The notes beneath the pieces were generated by a model that searched no databases, had not been told where the DNA came from, and worked only from the letters and a program-made list of their open reading frames with translations. The position numbers were made by a program, and so were the translations under genes. A stretch of DNA of 44,147 nt from positions 1 through 44,147 of the IMG/VR virus record IMGVR_UViG_3300006026_000028; one strand, 5' to 3'. This document shows, piece after piece, positions 30,611 through 40,094 of the stretch (its first letter is position 1; each line of letters opens with the position of its first letter). The DNA comes from a virus.

Positions 30611-32473
30611 ATGGCAACAACTATTGAATCCTCAGCACTTAGTTTTGATAACATCAAAGCAAGTTTAAAAAATAAATTAAAAAATAGTACGGAATTTGCT
30701 GACTATGATTTTGAGGCTTCTGGCCTTTCTAATATTCTTGACGTGTTAGCATACAATACTCATTTAAATGGCCTTATTGCAAACTTCTCTATCAATGAAT
30801 CTTTTTTAAACACTGCTCAATTAAGATCTTCTTTGGTTTCTCTGGCAACAGGTATTGGTTACATACCAGATAGTAGAACGGCATCAAGAGCACTTTTAAA
30901 GGTAAGTGTAAATTTAGCAGGTGTTTCTGGCAGACCTTCTGTTATTGATTTGCCTAGATTTACTCGATTTAGCACAACTGTAAACGAAGTTTCATACACA
31001 TTTCAAACAACTGAAGTATTTACTGCCGAGGATGATGGTGCAGGTCTGTATGTATTTAAAACACAAGGCGGATCTGAATCCATTCCAGTTTTTGAGGGCT
31101 CAAGAAAAACAAAAACATTTTTGGTAGGTGAATTTGATGAAACAGATGTCTATATTATTCCAGATAAAAATATGGACACTAATACAGTTTCGGTAAATGT
31201 TTTTGATTCACTTAGCACTTCAGCATTTACTGCATATCAAAGTATTGTTAATGTAACTTCGGTAAATAAAAATTCTACCATCTACATCTTAAAAGAATCA
31301 CCGAATGAATTTTATGAATTATCATTTGGTGCTAACGATATTTTAGGTAAAGCCCCCAAAGCAGGCGGTAAAATCGTCGTTGATTATATTAGCACTGTAG
31401 GTCCAGATGCAAATACAGGATCAAGTTTTACTGCTATTGATCAGATAGCGGTGAATAGCGTTAATTACAACCTAACAGTTGCCACAACATCTAAAAGTGC
31501 TGGTGGAGATGTAAAAGAATCCGCATCTTCTATTCGTAGAAATGCTCCTTTTCAGTATGCAACACAAAATAGAATGGTCACAGCAGATGATTATAGATCA
31601 ATTATTTTACGCAATTTTTCATCTTTAATTAGTGACATTAAAACATGGGGTGGTCAAGATAATCCAAAACCTCAATTTGGTACTGTTTACACCTCTATTA
31701 AATTTGAGTCGGATGTAAGTGCACAACAACAGACAGATACTAAACAAGCCATTCGAGACCTTGTTGATCAATTAGCTGTCTTATCTTTTAAAGTAGAATT
31801 TGCAGATCCTCTTGATATTTTTGTTGAAACTGATATCAGATTCCAAGTAAACCCACAGTTAACTCCTCTATCAATTAACTCTCTGGGTGTTTCTGTGAAA
31901 AATGTTGTATCTAATTACTTTACAACAAACATTGGTGGATTTGATAAATCGTTTAGAAGATCAAGTGTTCTTGCATTAGTAGATGATGTATCGCCCGCTA
32001 TTCTTTCAAGTAGAGCAGAAGTAAAAGTTCAGCAGAGGATTACACCTACAGTAAATGCAATTAACAGTTTCAATTTGACATACCCTACACCTATTCTAAA
32101 TCCTCTTGATTCTATAGAACCTGTTATTGTAAGTAATAACTTTGTTTTAGGTGGCTCTACTTGTAGAATTGAAAATAGAACAGCAAAACAACAAGGTGAC
32201 GGTAGTTACACTCCAGCAAGCACTAATTTAAGAATTGTTGAATTAGGAACAGGTATTGTAAAACAAAACAATATTGGGTCTGTAGATCCTCTTACTGGTA
32301 AAGTAAATATAGTTTCATTTAAACCTGAAGCACTATCAGGTGGCTCAGGTATCATTAAATTATCTGTGACACCTGCTAACCAAAGTGCTATCACACCAGA
32401 GTTAAATGAAATCTTAAATTTTGATGAAACCGCATCCAAAGTTATCCCAGTTATTGTCGATGCTCCAAACTAA
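30611..32473 (+). CDS. 6: gp6 baseplate wedge protein (baseplate J family)
   Basis: A 620-aa protein (T4 gp6: 660 aa). It has the long helical N-terminus (FDNIKASLKNKLKNSTEFAD), the FEASGLSNILDVLAYNTHLN core motif (about 36-55), baseplate-J segments such as RRNAPFQYATQNRMVTADDY and IILRNFSSLISDIKTWGGQD, and a beta-rich C-terminus. Two gp6 copies per wedge form the inner ring that dilates on contraction. Immediately follows gp25, as in many T4-like phages. Confidence 0.92.
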   Translation: MATTIESSALSFDNIKASLKNKLKNSTEFADYDFEASGLSNILDVLAYNTHLNGLIANFSINESFLNTAQLRSSLVSLATGIGYIPDSRTASRALLKVSVNLAGVSGRPSVIDLPRFTRFSTTVNEVSYTFQTTEVFTAEDDGAGLYVFKTQGGSESIPVFEGSRKTKTFLVGEFDETDVYIIPDKNMDTNTVSVNVFDSLSTSAFTAYQSIVNVTSVNKNSTIYILKESPNEFYELSFGANDILGKAPKAGGKIVVDYISTVGPDANTGSSFTAIDQIAVNSVNYNLTVATTSKSAGGDVKESASSIRRNAPFQYATQNRMVTADDYRSIILRNFSSLISDIKTWGGQDNPKPQFGTVYTSIKFESDVSAQQQTDTKQAIRDLVDQLAVLSFKVEFADPLDIFVETDIRFQVNPQLTPLSINSLGVSVKNVVSNYFTTNIGGFDKSFRRSSVLALVDDVSPAILSSRAEVKVQQRITPTVNAINSFNLTYPTPILNPLDSIEPVIVSNNFVLGGSTCRIENRTAKQQGDGSYTPASTNLRIVELGTGIVKQNNIGSVDPLTGKVNIVSFKPEALSGGSGIIKLSVTPANQSAITPELNEILNFDETASKVIPVIVDAPN

Positions 32474-32482
32474 GAAAATAAA

Positions 32483-33466
32483 ATGTCTGTAGATAAAACA
32501 AGAAGAGATATTAATAGGAGAGAACTTGAATTTGGTAATAACCAAATTGACAAGGCTTTGCCTGAATATTTTCAAACAGATTATCCTAAACTTGTTACAT
32601 TATTAAACAAGTATTATGAGCATTTAGACTCTGATGGCAATTTTGGTTTTAAAATTAAAGATTTACCAACAAGTAGAGATATTGGTCAAACTGCACAATC
32701 TAATCTTACTTTTTTAGAAGATGAGTTGTTACTGGGTGCTAACTACCTTGAAGGTATTCTTGACAAAAGAACTGGTGCTGAACTTGCTAATAACTACTAT
32801 CGGACAAAAGGCACCAAATATTCTTTTGAAAGATTTTTTAGAGCGTTCTTTAAAGAAGACCCAGAAATTGTTTACGGTAAAGATCTTATTTTTAATTTAA
32901 ATGATGCTGATGGTGGTTCTATTCTTGGACCAGATACTAATAATAGAATACAAAATGATAAAGTATTTCAGCACTGGGGTCTTTTAATTAAGATAGGTTT
33001 ACAGCAGAATGATTGGAAAGAGTTATACGAACTTTTTGCCCACCCAGCAGGCATGTATTATGCGAGTGAAATCCAAATTGTTTCAAAAAACCAAGATATA
33101 TCATTTGATAATATGCCTATCTCAATTCCAAGTGTTCCAGCACCAGTTGTATACCAAGGTATTGCTAGCATGGCACCTGCATCTCTTACAGAACCATCTG
33201 GTATTGTTACAACTGATGATATTACAAGGCGTTTTGATCTTGATAGAATGTCTCTATCTGCTCATACTCTTGTCACACAAGATTCAACTGGGTTTGGTTC
33301 TCTGGCATTCAACGCAGAACAGTATCCATCGCTGTTTGACATGATAAGAACAACATCTCCAACGATGGATATGGATTCAGATGGCACATCACTGAAAACA
33401 TCTATCAGTCTGGATAACACAATTGAAACTCTTGACCAAGACAAATTTAAAGATTCCGCTGTATAA
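32483..33466 (+). CDS. Baseplate-associated structural protein, unassigned
   Basis: A 327-aa protein. DKALPEYFQTDYPKLVTLLN (23-42) with KYYEHLDSDGNFGFKIKDLP following, then NNYYRTKGTKYSFERFFRAF and YASEIQIVSKN. The same arrangement is common to marine T4-like phages after gp6 and is generally called a structural or wedge protein. It occupies the place of T4 gp7, but is a third of its length. Probably a wedge component. Confidence 0.78.
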   Translation: MSVDKTRRDINRRELEFGNNQIDKALPEYFQTDYPKLVTLLNKYYEHLDSDGNFGFKIKDLPTSRDIGQTAQSNLTFLEDELLLGANYLEGILDKRTGAELANNYYRTKGTKYSFERFFRAFFKEDPEIVYGKDLIFNLNDADGGSILGPDTNNRIQNDKVFQHWGLLIKIGLQQNDWKELYELFAHPAGMYYASEIQIVSKNQDISFDNMPISIPSVPAPVVYQGIASMAPASLTEPSGIVTTDDITRRFDLDRMSLSAHTLVTQDSTGFGSLAFNAEQYPSLFDMIRTTSPTMDMDSDGTSLKTSISLDNTIETLDQDKFKDSAV

Positions 33467-33481
33467 AACACTAAAAATTAT

Positions 33482-33489
33482 TATAAATA
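33482..33489 (+). promoter_or_regulatory. T4-type late promoter
   Basis: TATAAATA followed by AAGGTAAC, 25 bp before the start at 33514. Internal late promoter of the structural operon. Confidence 0.82.
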
Positions 33490-33513
33490 AAGGTAACCAA
33501 CAGGAAATATAAA

Positions 33514-34554
33514 ATGGCAAGACAAGTATTACAGAGTGGCACAGTTGCTAATGACGGCACGGGCGATACGCTCCGTGGTGCTACAACTAAAATTAATGCC
33601 AACTTTACCGAGTTGTATAATATTCTAGGTGGGGATTCCACTAACTCAAGTGTTTTCTTTGAGCCTAATAATATTGTCTTTGAAGGCACTAATGCAAATG
33701 ATTTTGAAACACGATTGACTGCAACAGAGCCAACTCAAGATAATACTATCACATTGCCAGACTCTACTGGCACCGTTGTTCTAACTACTGTAAAACAGAC
33801 ATTGCAAAAGAAAACATTAGTTTCTCCAGTACTAGTAAATACTGATCTTTATGATTCGGAAGGAGCAAATAACTTTTACGAGATTGTGCCACCTACTGCT
33901 TCTGGCATGAGTAAAAATATTAATTTAAATATTCCTACACTTACTGATAGTGATACACTTGTTACAAATACTTCAACATCTGTTCTTAGCGGCACAAAAA
34001 GATATGTATCACCTGTCATAAGAAATCCTCATATTGGCACCCAGATACAAGACTCTGGAGGTAATCCTATTTTAGGTCTACCTACAGTTTCTTCTGCGGT
34101 AAACTTTCCTACAATTAACAGTAATACTACAGGAAATGATATTAGTATTGTAGCATCTGGTACCGATACAAATATCAATATGGTTTTTGAAGGAAAGGGT
34201 ACTGGTACTATAAAAACAAAAGCATTTAGATTTGAAGATTCAGATTATACCGCAAGCGGATCTTCTGCTATTTCGCTGACAGCTCCAGTGGCACTTTTAA
34301 ACCAGTCTACTGCGGGCACTAACACTCTTGCAAATGGTGTTGGTGGTCAAGTCATGAGATTTGTAAATATTAATACTGGTGCAGTAACAATCACACCTGC
34401 AACATTTGCTCAAGGTACTACATTTACAGTGCAAAGTAAAGCGGCAATTGACGCAGTATACAACGCAACAACTGCTGGCAGTGCTACTGTTGGCTGGTAT
34501 TTGATTGGACTAGACTCCGCTGGTGGGCTAGGCAATCGAGTAATCATAGCATAA
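33514..34554 (+). CDS. Fibre-like virion structural protein
   Basis: A 346-aa Thr/Asn/Ser-rich beta protein. The N-terminus has SGTVANDGTGDTLRGATTKI followed by NANFTELYN, a motif seen at the base of many phage fibre and spike proteins. Then follow short beta repeats (TITLPDSTGTVVLTT, LVSPVLVN, GTGTIKTKAFRF). The C-terminus (FVNINTGAVTITPATFAQGT) resembles fibre tips. It lies between the wedge genes and gp8, so a short baseplate fibre or decoration is likely. Confidence 0.75.
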   Translation: MARQVLQSGTVANDGTGDTLRGATTKINANFTELYNILGGDSTNSSVFFEPNNIVFEGTNANDFETRLTATEPTQDNTITLPDSTGTVVLTTVKQTLQKKTLVSPVLVNTDLYDSEGANNFYEIVPPTASGMSKNINLNIPTLTDSDTLVTNTSTSVLSGTKRYVSPVIRNPHIGTQIQDSGGNPILGLPTVSSAVNFPTINSNTTGNDISIVASGTDTNINMVFEGKGTGTIKTKAFRFEDSDYTASGSSAISLTAPVALLNQSTAGTNTLANGVGGQVMRFVNINTGAVTITPATFAQGTTFTVQSKAAIDAVYNATTAGSATVGWYLIGLDSAGGLGNRVIIA

Positions 34555-34569
34555 CTTAAGGCGAAAAAA

Positions 34570-35940
34570 ATGGCAGCAATTATTACACAAAACTTGAAAA
34601 AACAAGTCATTCAAGATATTTTTGATGATATTACGGACTCTGCAGGCGCCAAGTATTATATTGGCATAGGTAAGTCAGAAGAATGGAATGATTCGGATGT
34701 TGCACCAAATCCAGCGCAAACCGAAAGAGAAATCCGAAACTTCCGCCTTGGTTTACAATCCATGAAAAGAGTTGCTGATTTTAGTTATGTTGTTCCGAGA
34801 AATAACTGGACGACTGGTACAACTTACAGCGCATATAATGATAATGCTGCTGGTCATCCTACTTCTCCATATTATGTAATGACCGATACTAATGCTGTTT
34901 ATCTATGTGTAAAACAAGGTAGAAATTCACTTGGTGTTGCAACTCCATCCACAGTAAAACCTACCGGTGTTTTAACTACTGTGAGAACATATACTGATGG
35001 TTATGCGTGGAAATTCTTATACACTATGACTACGCCAAATCAGACTGCTTTTCTTTCTTCTAATTTCCATCCAGTTTTAAAACAAGGTAAGCTTGATTCA
35101 GATGGTTCTGGGAATGTTACATCTTTGTCTCAGTTAGAAGAACAAAAAGGTATTCAAGATGCAGCTATTAGCGGTTCATTAAGTGGTATTACTGTAACTA
35201 ATGGCGGTGCTGGTTATACATCTACTCCTACGGTAACAATTAAAGGTAACGGGAGCAATGCAAGTGCGATTGCTACGGTATCAGGCGGTGTTGTTACTAA
35301 AATTGAAATGGGTGAATCAGCCGGTACACTTCTTATCGGATCTGGTTACGATTTTGCTGAAGCTGTTATTTCAGGTGGTTCTCCTACTACTGCTGCTAAA
35401 GCAAGAGTTAATTTAGGTCCAGTAGGAGGTTTTGGTGCTGATCCTAGAAATGACCTAAGATCAAGAGCGATTATGTTTAACATCAAGCCAAACGGAACAG
35501 AAACAAATGAGTTTGTTATTGGCAATGATTTTAGACAAATCGGTATTGTTAGAAACCCACTTGATTCAGCTGGAGCTGCTGTTACTGCAACTGCGGCAAA
35601 TGCTTTGTATAGATTAAAAATGTCAACAGCCACAGGTCTTTCTTTTACTATTGGTAGCACCGTAACAGGTGATACATCAGGAGCTAAAGCCATTATAGAT
35701 AAAACAGATTCGGATGAAATTTGGTATCATCAAACAGAGGCAACAGGATTTCAATCTTTCCAAGCAGGTGAAGGTCTTACAGATTCCGATGCTAATACTG
35801 GTACACTTCTTAGCTCTGGATTTAACTTAAAACCAAAAGCAATGCCATTTACCGGAGATGTTTTATATGTTGAGAATAGAGCAGCCGTATTGAGAGCAGC
35901 AGATCAAACAGAAGATATTAAAGTTATCATAGAGATATAA
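34570..35940 (+). CDS. 8: gp8 baseplate wedge protein
   Basis: A 456-aa protein (T4 gp8: 334 aa). The N-terminal third fits gp8: DIFDDITDSAGAKYYIGIGK (16-35), FRLGLQSMKRVADFSYVVPR (about 58-77) and YTDGYAWKFLYTM. Inserted Gly-rich repeats (ITVTNGGAGYTSTPTVTIKG) enlarge it, as in marine relatives. gp8 forms dimers linking gp7 and gp10 in the wedge. Confidence 0.87.
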   Translation: MAAIITQNLKKQVIQDIFDDITDSAGAKYYIGIGKSEEWNDSDVAPNPAQTEREIRNFRLGLQSMKRVADFSYVVPRNNWTTGTTYSAYNDNAAGHPTSPYYVMTDTNAVYLCVKQGRNSLGVATPSTVKPTGVLTTVRTYTDGYAWKFLYTMTTPNQTAFLSSNFHPVLKQGKLDSDGSGNVTSLSQLEEQKGIQDAAISGSLSGITVTNGGAGYTSTPTVTIKGNGSNASAIATVSGGVVTKIEMGESAGTLLIGSGYDFAEAVISGGSPTTAAKARVNLGPVGGFGADPRNDLRSRAIMFNIKPNGTETNEFVIGNDFRQIGIVRNPLDSAGAAVTATAANALYRLKMSTATGLSFTIGSTVTGDTSGAKAIIDKTDSDEIWYHQTEATGFQSFQAGEGLTDSDANTGTLLSSGFNLKPKAMPFTGDVLYVENRAAVLRAADQTEDIKVIIEI

Positions 35941-35949
35941 GGATTAAAC

Positions 35950-38900
35950 ATGGCAACCGAGGTAATTAAAAATTTATTCCTTACTCAATATAAGGATGAT
36001 TATAAAGATAGTGATAACTATTATCAAATCTTGTTTAATTCTGGTCGTGGTCTGCAAAGCAGAGAACTGAATCAGTTACAAACTATTCTTATTCAAGATA
36101 ATGCAGCTGCTTTAGGTGCAATTTATAGAACGGGTGCACCACTTTCGGGCGGTAGAATAGATCTGGAACAGAATGTTAAGTTTGTAAAACTGAATACAAC
36201 TACTAATTCTTTACCTACCGATCTTACAACCATTACTGGAGAAACATTCACTGAAGCTACTTCAGGAATTAAAATTAAATTACTAAAAGCAGTAGTTGCC
36301 ACAAGTTCTGATCCTGCCACAATTTTCGTACAAATTCTTGATTCAAATGGTCAAGTCCCTAGTGACACAACAGCTGCTCTTGATCTGACTCCAGGTAGAA
36401 CAATTACTGGAGATACTAGCGGTACTGTTCTTGAAATCCAAACAACAAATACTGCAGCAAATCCAGCAATCGGTAACTCAGCTGTAGTGCGTCAACAAAT
36501 TGGTAGATTTTATATTGATGGCCATGCTGTTTTTAAAAAAGCAGAAGATATTGTTATTGGGAAATATAATGATAAACCAACAACAAATGTCGGATTTAAA
36601 GTAGTAGAAAGAATCATCACATCAAGTGATGAACAAGAATTATTTGATAACTCAGGTGCAACTCTTAACTTAGCAGCACCCGGTGCTGATAGACATGAAA
36701 TTAAATTAGTCTTAACAGAAGAATCGAATGTTGATTCTGATGAAAGATTTGTTGAAACTGCAAAAGTTGTAAATGGTGTTATTGTTGAAACAACAGAAGC
36801 AGCTAATTCATATTCATCTTTGGGTGATGAAATGGCTCGAAGAACCCATGAAGAATCTGGTAACTACACTGTTAGTAATTTTCTTCTTGATTTTGCTACA
36901 AACGATTCCGATAACGCCAATCTTGACATTACATTTAACCCAGGTAAAGCATATGTAGAAGGTCACAGATACTATCTTCGTGGTCCTGTAACACCAATAT
37001 ATTCAAAACCTAGAACAACTCAGCTTGTACAGAATACATCATCCATTGCTCAATATGGTAATTATTTTGTGTGCAATGCTGGTAAAGGCAACTTACTTGA
37101 TATTACCACCTTTGAAGTAATTCAGCTTAGAGATACTACTGGCTATGGTGGTAGCACTATTGGTACAGCAAGAGTAAGAGCCATTGAGAAGGTTGGTTCA
37201 AATTATAGAGTTTATCTGTTTGAAGTTAACATGAACTCTGGCAAGAATATTTCTCTTGTAAGATCACTTGGTGATAGTACAACTGAATATTTTAATGTAA
37301 AATTAGAGACAACTGGTATTGCAGAACTCAAAGATCCTCAGAATAATAACTTGCTTTTTGATCTTCCAAGAGAAAGACCAGAAGAGTTGAGAGATATATC
37401 TGTCACTGCACAGTATAGAGGAACAGGCACAACAAATGGTTCGGGTGAGTTAGTTATCAATAGATCCAGTACTGATTTTGATCTTACAGATGCTTCAACT
37501 TGGATCGTAGGAATTGATTCAAGTGGTGAACTTTTTGATGCTACTGTTTCCGCATCATCTGTTTCTCAAGTCACATTGTCTGGCTTACCCACAAGTTCTT
37601 CTGCTACATTTTTATATTACCAGAAGAAAAGAGTTGCCACGGCGAGAACAAAAACACTTACATCAAGGTCTCAGAATGGCGTTGCTTTAAGTGGCGGTAG
37701 TTTTACTTTAGACCGTTGTGATATTTTTGACATTACATCTATTACAGATGTTGAAACAAGTACAGATATTACAAGAAACTTTACTCTTGATAATGGGCAA
37801 CGAGATAACTTCTATGGACCAGGTATTGTAACACTTATTTCTGGTAAACCAACACCTGGTGGAAATATTAATATTACATATAGGTTCTTTGACCATGGAT
37901 CTACAGGTGACTTCTTTGCAGTAAACTCATACGATGGTCAAGTTAACTATCAAGACATTCCTGGTCATAGACAAAACAATGGTAATGTTGTATCTCTTTA
38001 CAATGTACTAGATTTTAGACCTCGTAAAGCAAATAGCTCAGATGATTTTACTTCTACTGGTGCTATTATACATCCATTGCCTAGAAACACAGCATCTATT
38101 GATCTTGATGTGAATTATTATCTCGGTAAAAGAGGTAAGGCTTTTGTACATAGAGATGGTTATGTTGGTGTAAAATTTGGAGATCCTGCATTTAGCCCAG
38201 AATATCCAACTCTTGGTGAAGGCACAATGGAGATTGCATCTATTACGCTGAATCCGTATATGATTAACGATCAGGATAAAACGGTAACATATAAAGATAA
38301 CCGTCGTTATACCATGAGAGATATTGGATTACTTGAAAAAAGAATTGATGATTTGGAAGAGCAGACTGCTCTTAGTATGTTAGAATTACAAAGACAGAAT
38401 ATTAATGTTTATGATAGTGCTGGTTTAAATAGATTCAAATCTGGTATTTTTGTAGATAATTTTGTTAATGATATTGGTACAGATACAAAAGATCCTAATT
38501 ACAGATCATCTAGAGATTTAATTAAAAATGAAATTAGACCTAATTTTAGATCATACTCTGTTCCGTTAGTCTATGACTCGGCATCATCGACAAATACAAG
38601 ACGTGTTGGTGATAACATCTATATTAAATATTCACATCAGATTTTGGAGTCTCAGACAAAAGCATCAAGAGCTGTTATTGTAAACCCAGTAGGAACTCAG
38701 GTTATGACTGGCTCTTTACAAATGTCTCCCAGATCAGATATTTGGTATGAGGACTCGGACGCACCTGATAAGTTAGTTGATGGTGGCAATAAAATTAGTG
38801 TTAATGGCAATAAATATAAAGATTGGGATGCTACTTGGAGAGGTATCACAGCAGACGATGCTAACCAATACGCAGTTGGCGATGTTATTGATGAGAAAAC

Positions 38901-40077
38901 TAATGTCACCATTACGAGAACAGGACCAGGTGAAGAAACTACTACTCAAACCACTAAAACATGGACATTTAGTGGAAGTGAAGTTGTTGTAGAATCATTA
39001 GGTGAAAAAATCGTTAGCAAATCTGAAATTAAAAAGATGCGTTCAAGATTTGTTTCTATCAGAGCAACCGGTTTGAGACCCAATACAAGACATTATATCT
39101 TTATGGATAAAACAGAATTAAGTGATTATGCAAGCACATCGTCTGGTACTGGCGGGTTTGTTCCAGAAGCAAGTCTTGCTCGCAATTCTATTTACAGAAA
39201 AATGGGCAATAGATGGAAAAATGTAACAGGATATCCTGCAACACTCGGTGGCGCAACAACACATACTACTGATGGTAATGGTGCCTTATCTGGTTATATT
39301 CTCATTCCAAATACATCAAGCATAAAATTTAATACAGGTAGACGTGAAATACTTATTACTGATGTTAAGACTCATAAAACTTCTAATGCCACATCATATA
39401 CAAAAGGGGTGTTTATAGCAGAAGGTGAGTTGAGAGTATCTCAAGAAGAATACTTGGTAACAAGAGAATATGATTTTGCACTATCTGTATCTGATCAAAG
39501 ATATACAACAACTATTACACCACCTTATGCTGAACCAACGTGTTTCACTGCCGATACACTTATTACAATGGCAGATGGATCCACAAAACACATCTCTGCA
39601 ATTAGACGCGGTGATATTGTGAAAAGTTCTGAATGTGATAAGTGCGGTAATGTTCACGGCAACGAGGTAACAGATATTGAAATTACTCCTATCGGTTCAA
39701 GGTTGTTGTATGGCTTCAATGGTGCTGAACCATTTGTATCTGAAGAACACCCGTTGATGACTCCAGAAGGTTGGGGTTCTATTAATGTGAATACATTTAG
39801 AGAAAAAGAACCATCTACATATGACGCAGTAATGGAAGAAAATGGTGGACATCTCGTTGACATTAATGTAGGAACAACTCTTGTAACTGAAGATGGTGAG
39901 ATGAAAATCGAATCTTGGTTACCACAGGAAAGAGAACCAGAACTTCAACTGTATAACTTAGGTCTTAGTGGAAATCATACTTATTACGCAAACGGTATCT
40001 TGGTACATAACAAAGGCTGTGGCGGCCCAGGTTCTCCTGGTGCTGGTGGTTTCGGTGATGCCGATTGCAGCTTTTAA
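35950..40077 (+). CDS. Large baseplate protein (DUF4815-like) with C-terminal Hint domain
   Basis: A 1375-aa protein. The N-terminus (NLFLTQYKDDYKDSDNYYQI, then GRGLQSRELNQLQTILIQDN) matches the DUF4815-type structural protein of marine T4-like phages, a peripheral baseplate component. Beta-rich modules follow, with HYLRG-like VEGHRYYLRGPV, and a helical segment RYTMRDIGLLEKRIDDLEEQ. Residues 1198-1354 are a Hint (intein-like) domain: CFTADTLITMADGSTKHISA at its N-end, EEHPLMTPEGW, and YYANGILVHN at its C-end. Lys1355, not Cys/Ser/Thr, follows the terminal His-Asn. A Gly-rich 21-residue tail ends the protein. The next gene seems to encode the rest of the ancestral protein. Confidence 0.85.
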   Translation: MATEVIKNLFLTQYKDDYKDSDNYYQILFNSGRGLQSRELNQLQTILIQDNAAALGAIYRTGAPLSGGRIDLEQNVKFVKLNTTTNSLPTDLTTITGETFTEATSGIKIKLLKAVVATSSDPATIFVQILDSNGQVPSDTTAALDLTPGRTITGDTSGTVLEIQTTNTAANPAIGNSAVVRQQIGRFYIDGHAVFKKAEDIVIGKYNDKPTTNVGFKVVERIITSSDEQELFDNSGATLNLAAPGADRHEIKLVLTEESNVDSDERFVETAKVVNGVIVETTEAANSYSSLGDEMARRTHEESGNYTVSNFLLDFATNDSDNANLDITFNPGKAYVEGHRYYLRGPVTPIYSKPRTTQLVQNTSSIAQYGNYFVCNAGKGNLLDITTFEVIQLRDTTGYGGSTIGTARVRAIEKVGSNYRVYLFEVNMNSGKNISLVRSLGDSTTEYFNVKLETTGIAELKDPQNNNLLFDLPRERPEELRDISVTAQYRGTGTTNGSGELVINRSSTDFDLTDASTWIVGIDSSGELFDATVSASSVSQVTLSGLPTSSSATFLYYQKKRVATARTKTLTSRSQNGVALSGGSFTLDRCDIFDITSITDVETSTDITRNFTLDNGQRDNFYGPGIVTLISGKPTPGGNINITYRFFDHGSTGDFFAVNSYDGQVNYQDIPGHRQNNGNVVSLYNVLDFRPRKANSSDDFTSTGAIIHPLPRNTASIDLDVNYYLGKRGKAFVHRDGYVGVKFGDPAFSPEYPTLGEGTMEIASITLNPYMINDQDKTVTYKDNRRYTMRDIGLLEKRIDDLEEQTALSMLELQRQNINVYDSAGLNRFKSGIFVDNFVNDIGTDTKDPNYRSSRDLIKNEIRPNFRSYSVPLVYDSASSTNTRRVGDNIYIKYSHQILESQTKASRAVIVNPVGTQVMTGSLQMSPRSDIWYEDSDAPDKLVDGGNKISVNGNKYKDWDATWRGITADDANQYAVGDVIDEKTNVTITRTGPGEETTTQTTKTWTFSGSEVVVESLGEKIVSKSEIKKMRSRFVSIRATGLRPNTRHYIFMDKTELSDYASTSSGTGGFVPEASLARNSIYRKMGNRWKNVTGYPATLGGATTHTTDGNGALSGYILIPNTSSIKFNTGRREILITDVKTHKTSNATSYTKGVFIAEGELRVSQEEYLVTREYDFALSVSDQRYTTTITPPYAEPTCFTADTLITMADGSTKHISAIRRGDIVKSSECDKCGNVHGNEVTDIEITPIGSRLLYGFNGAEPFVSEEHPLMTPEGWGSINVNTFREKEPSTYDAVMEENGGHLVDINVGTTLVTEDGEMKIESWLPQEREPELQLYNLGLSGNHTYYANGILVHNKGCGGPGSPGAGGFGDADCSF
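39541..40011 (+). other. Hint (intein-like, BIL-type) domain coding region
   Basis: Codes for residues 1198-1354. Cys1 (C1198) is present; block-B-like VSEEHPL and block-F/G YYANGILVHN are present. No endonuclease domain fits in about 157 residues. Lacking a +1 nucleophile (Lys), it should cleave rather than splice. Confidence 0.8.
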
Positions 40078-40094
40078 ACTTAAAGGAATATTAA

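Noticed and set aside
39541-40011. Active, splicing intein with homing endonuclease
   Set aside because: Only about 157 residues, no LAGLIDADG or HNH motif, and Lys instead of Cys/Ser/Thr after the final Asn.
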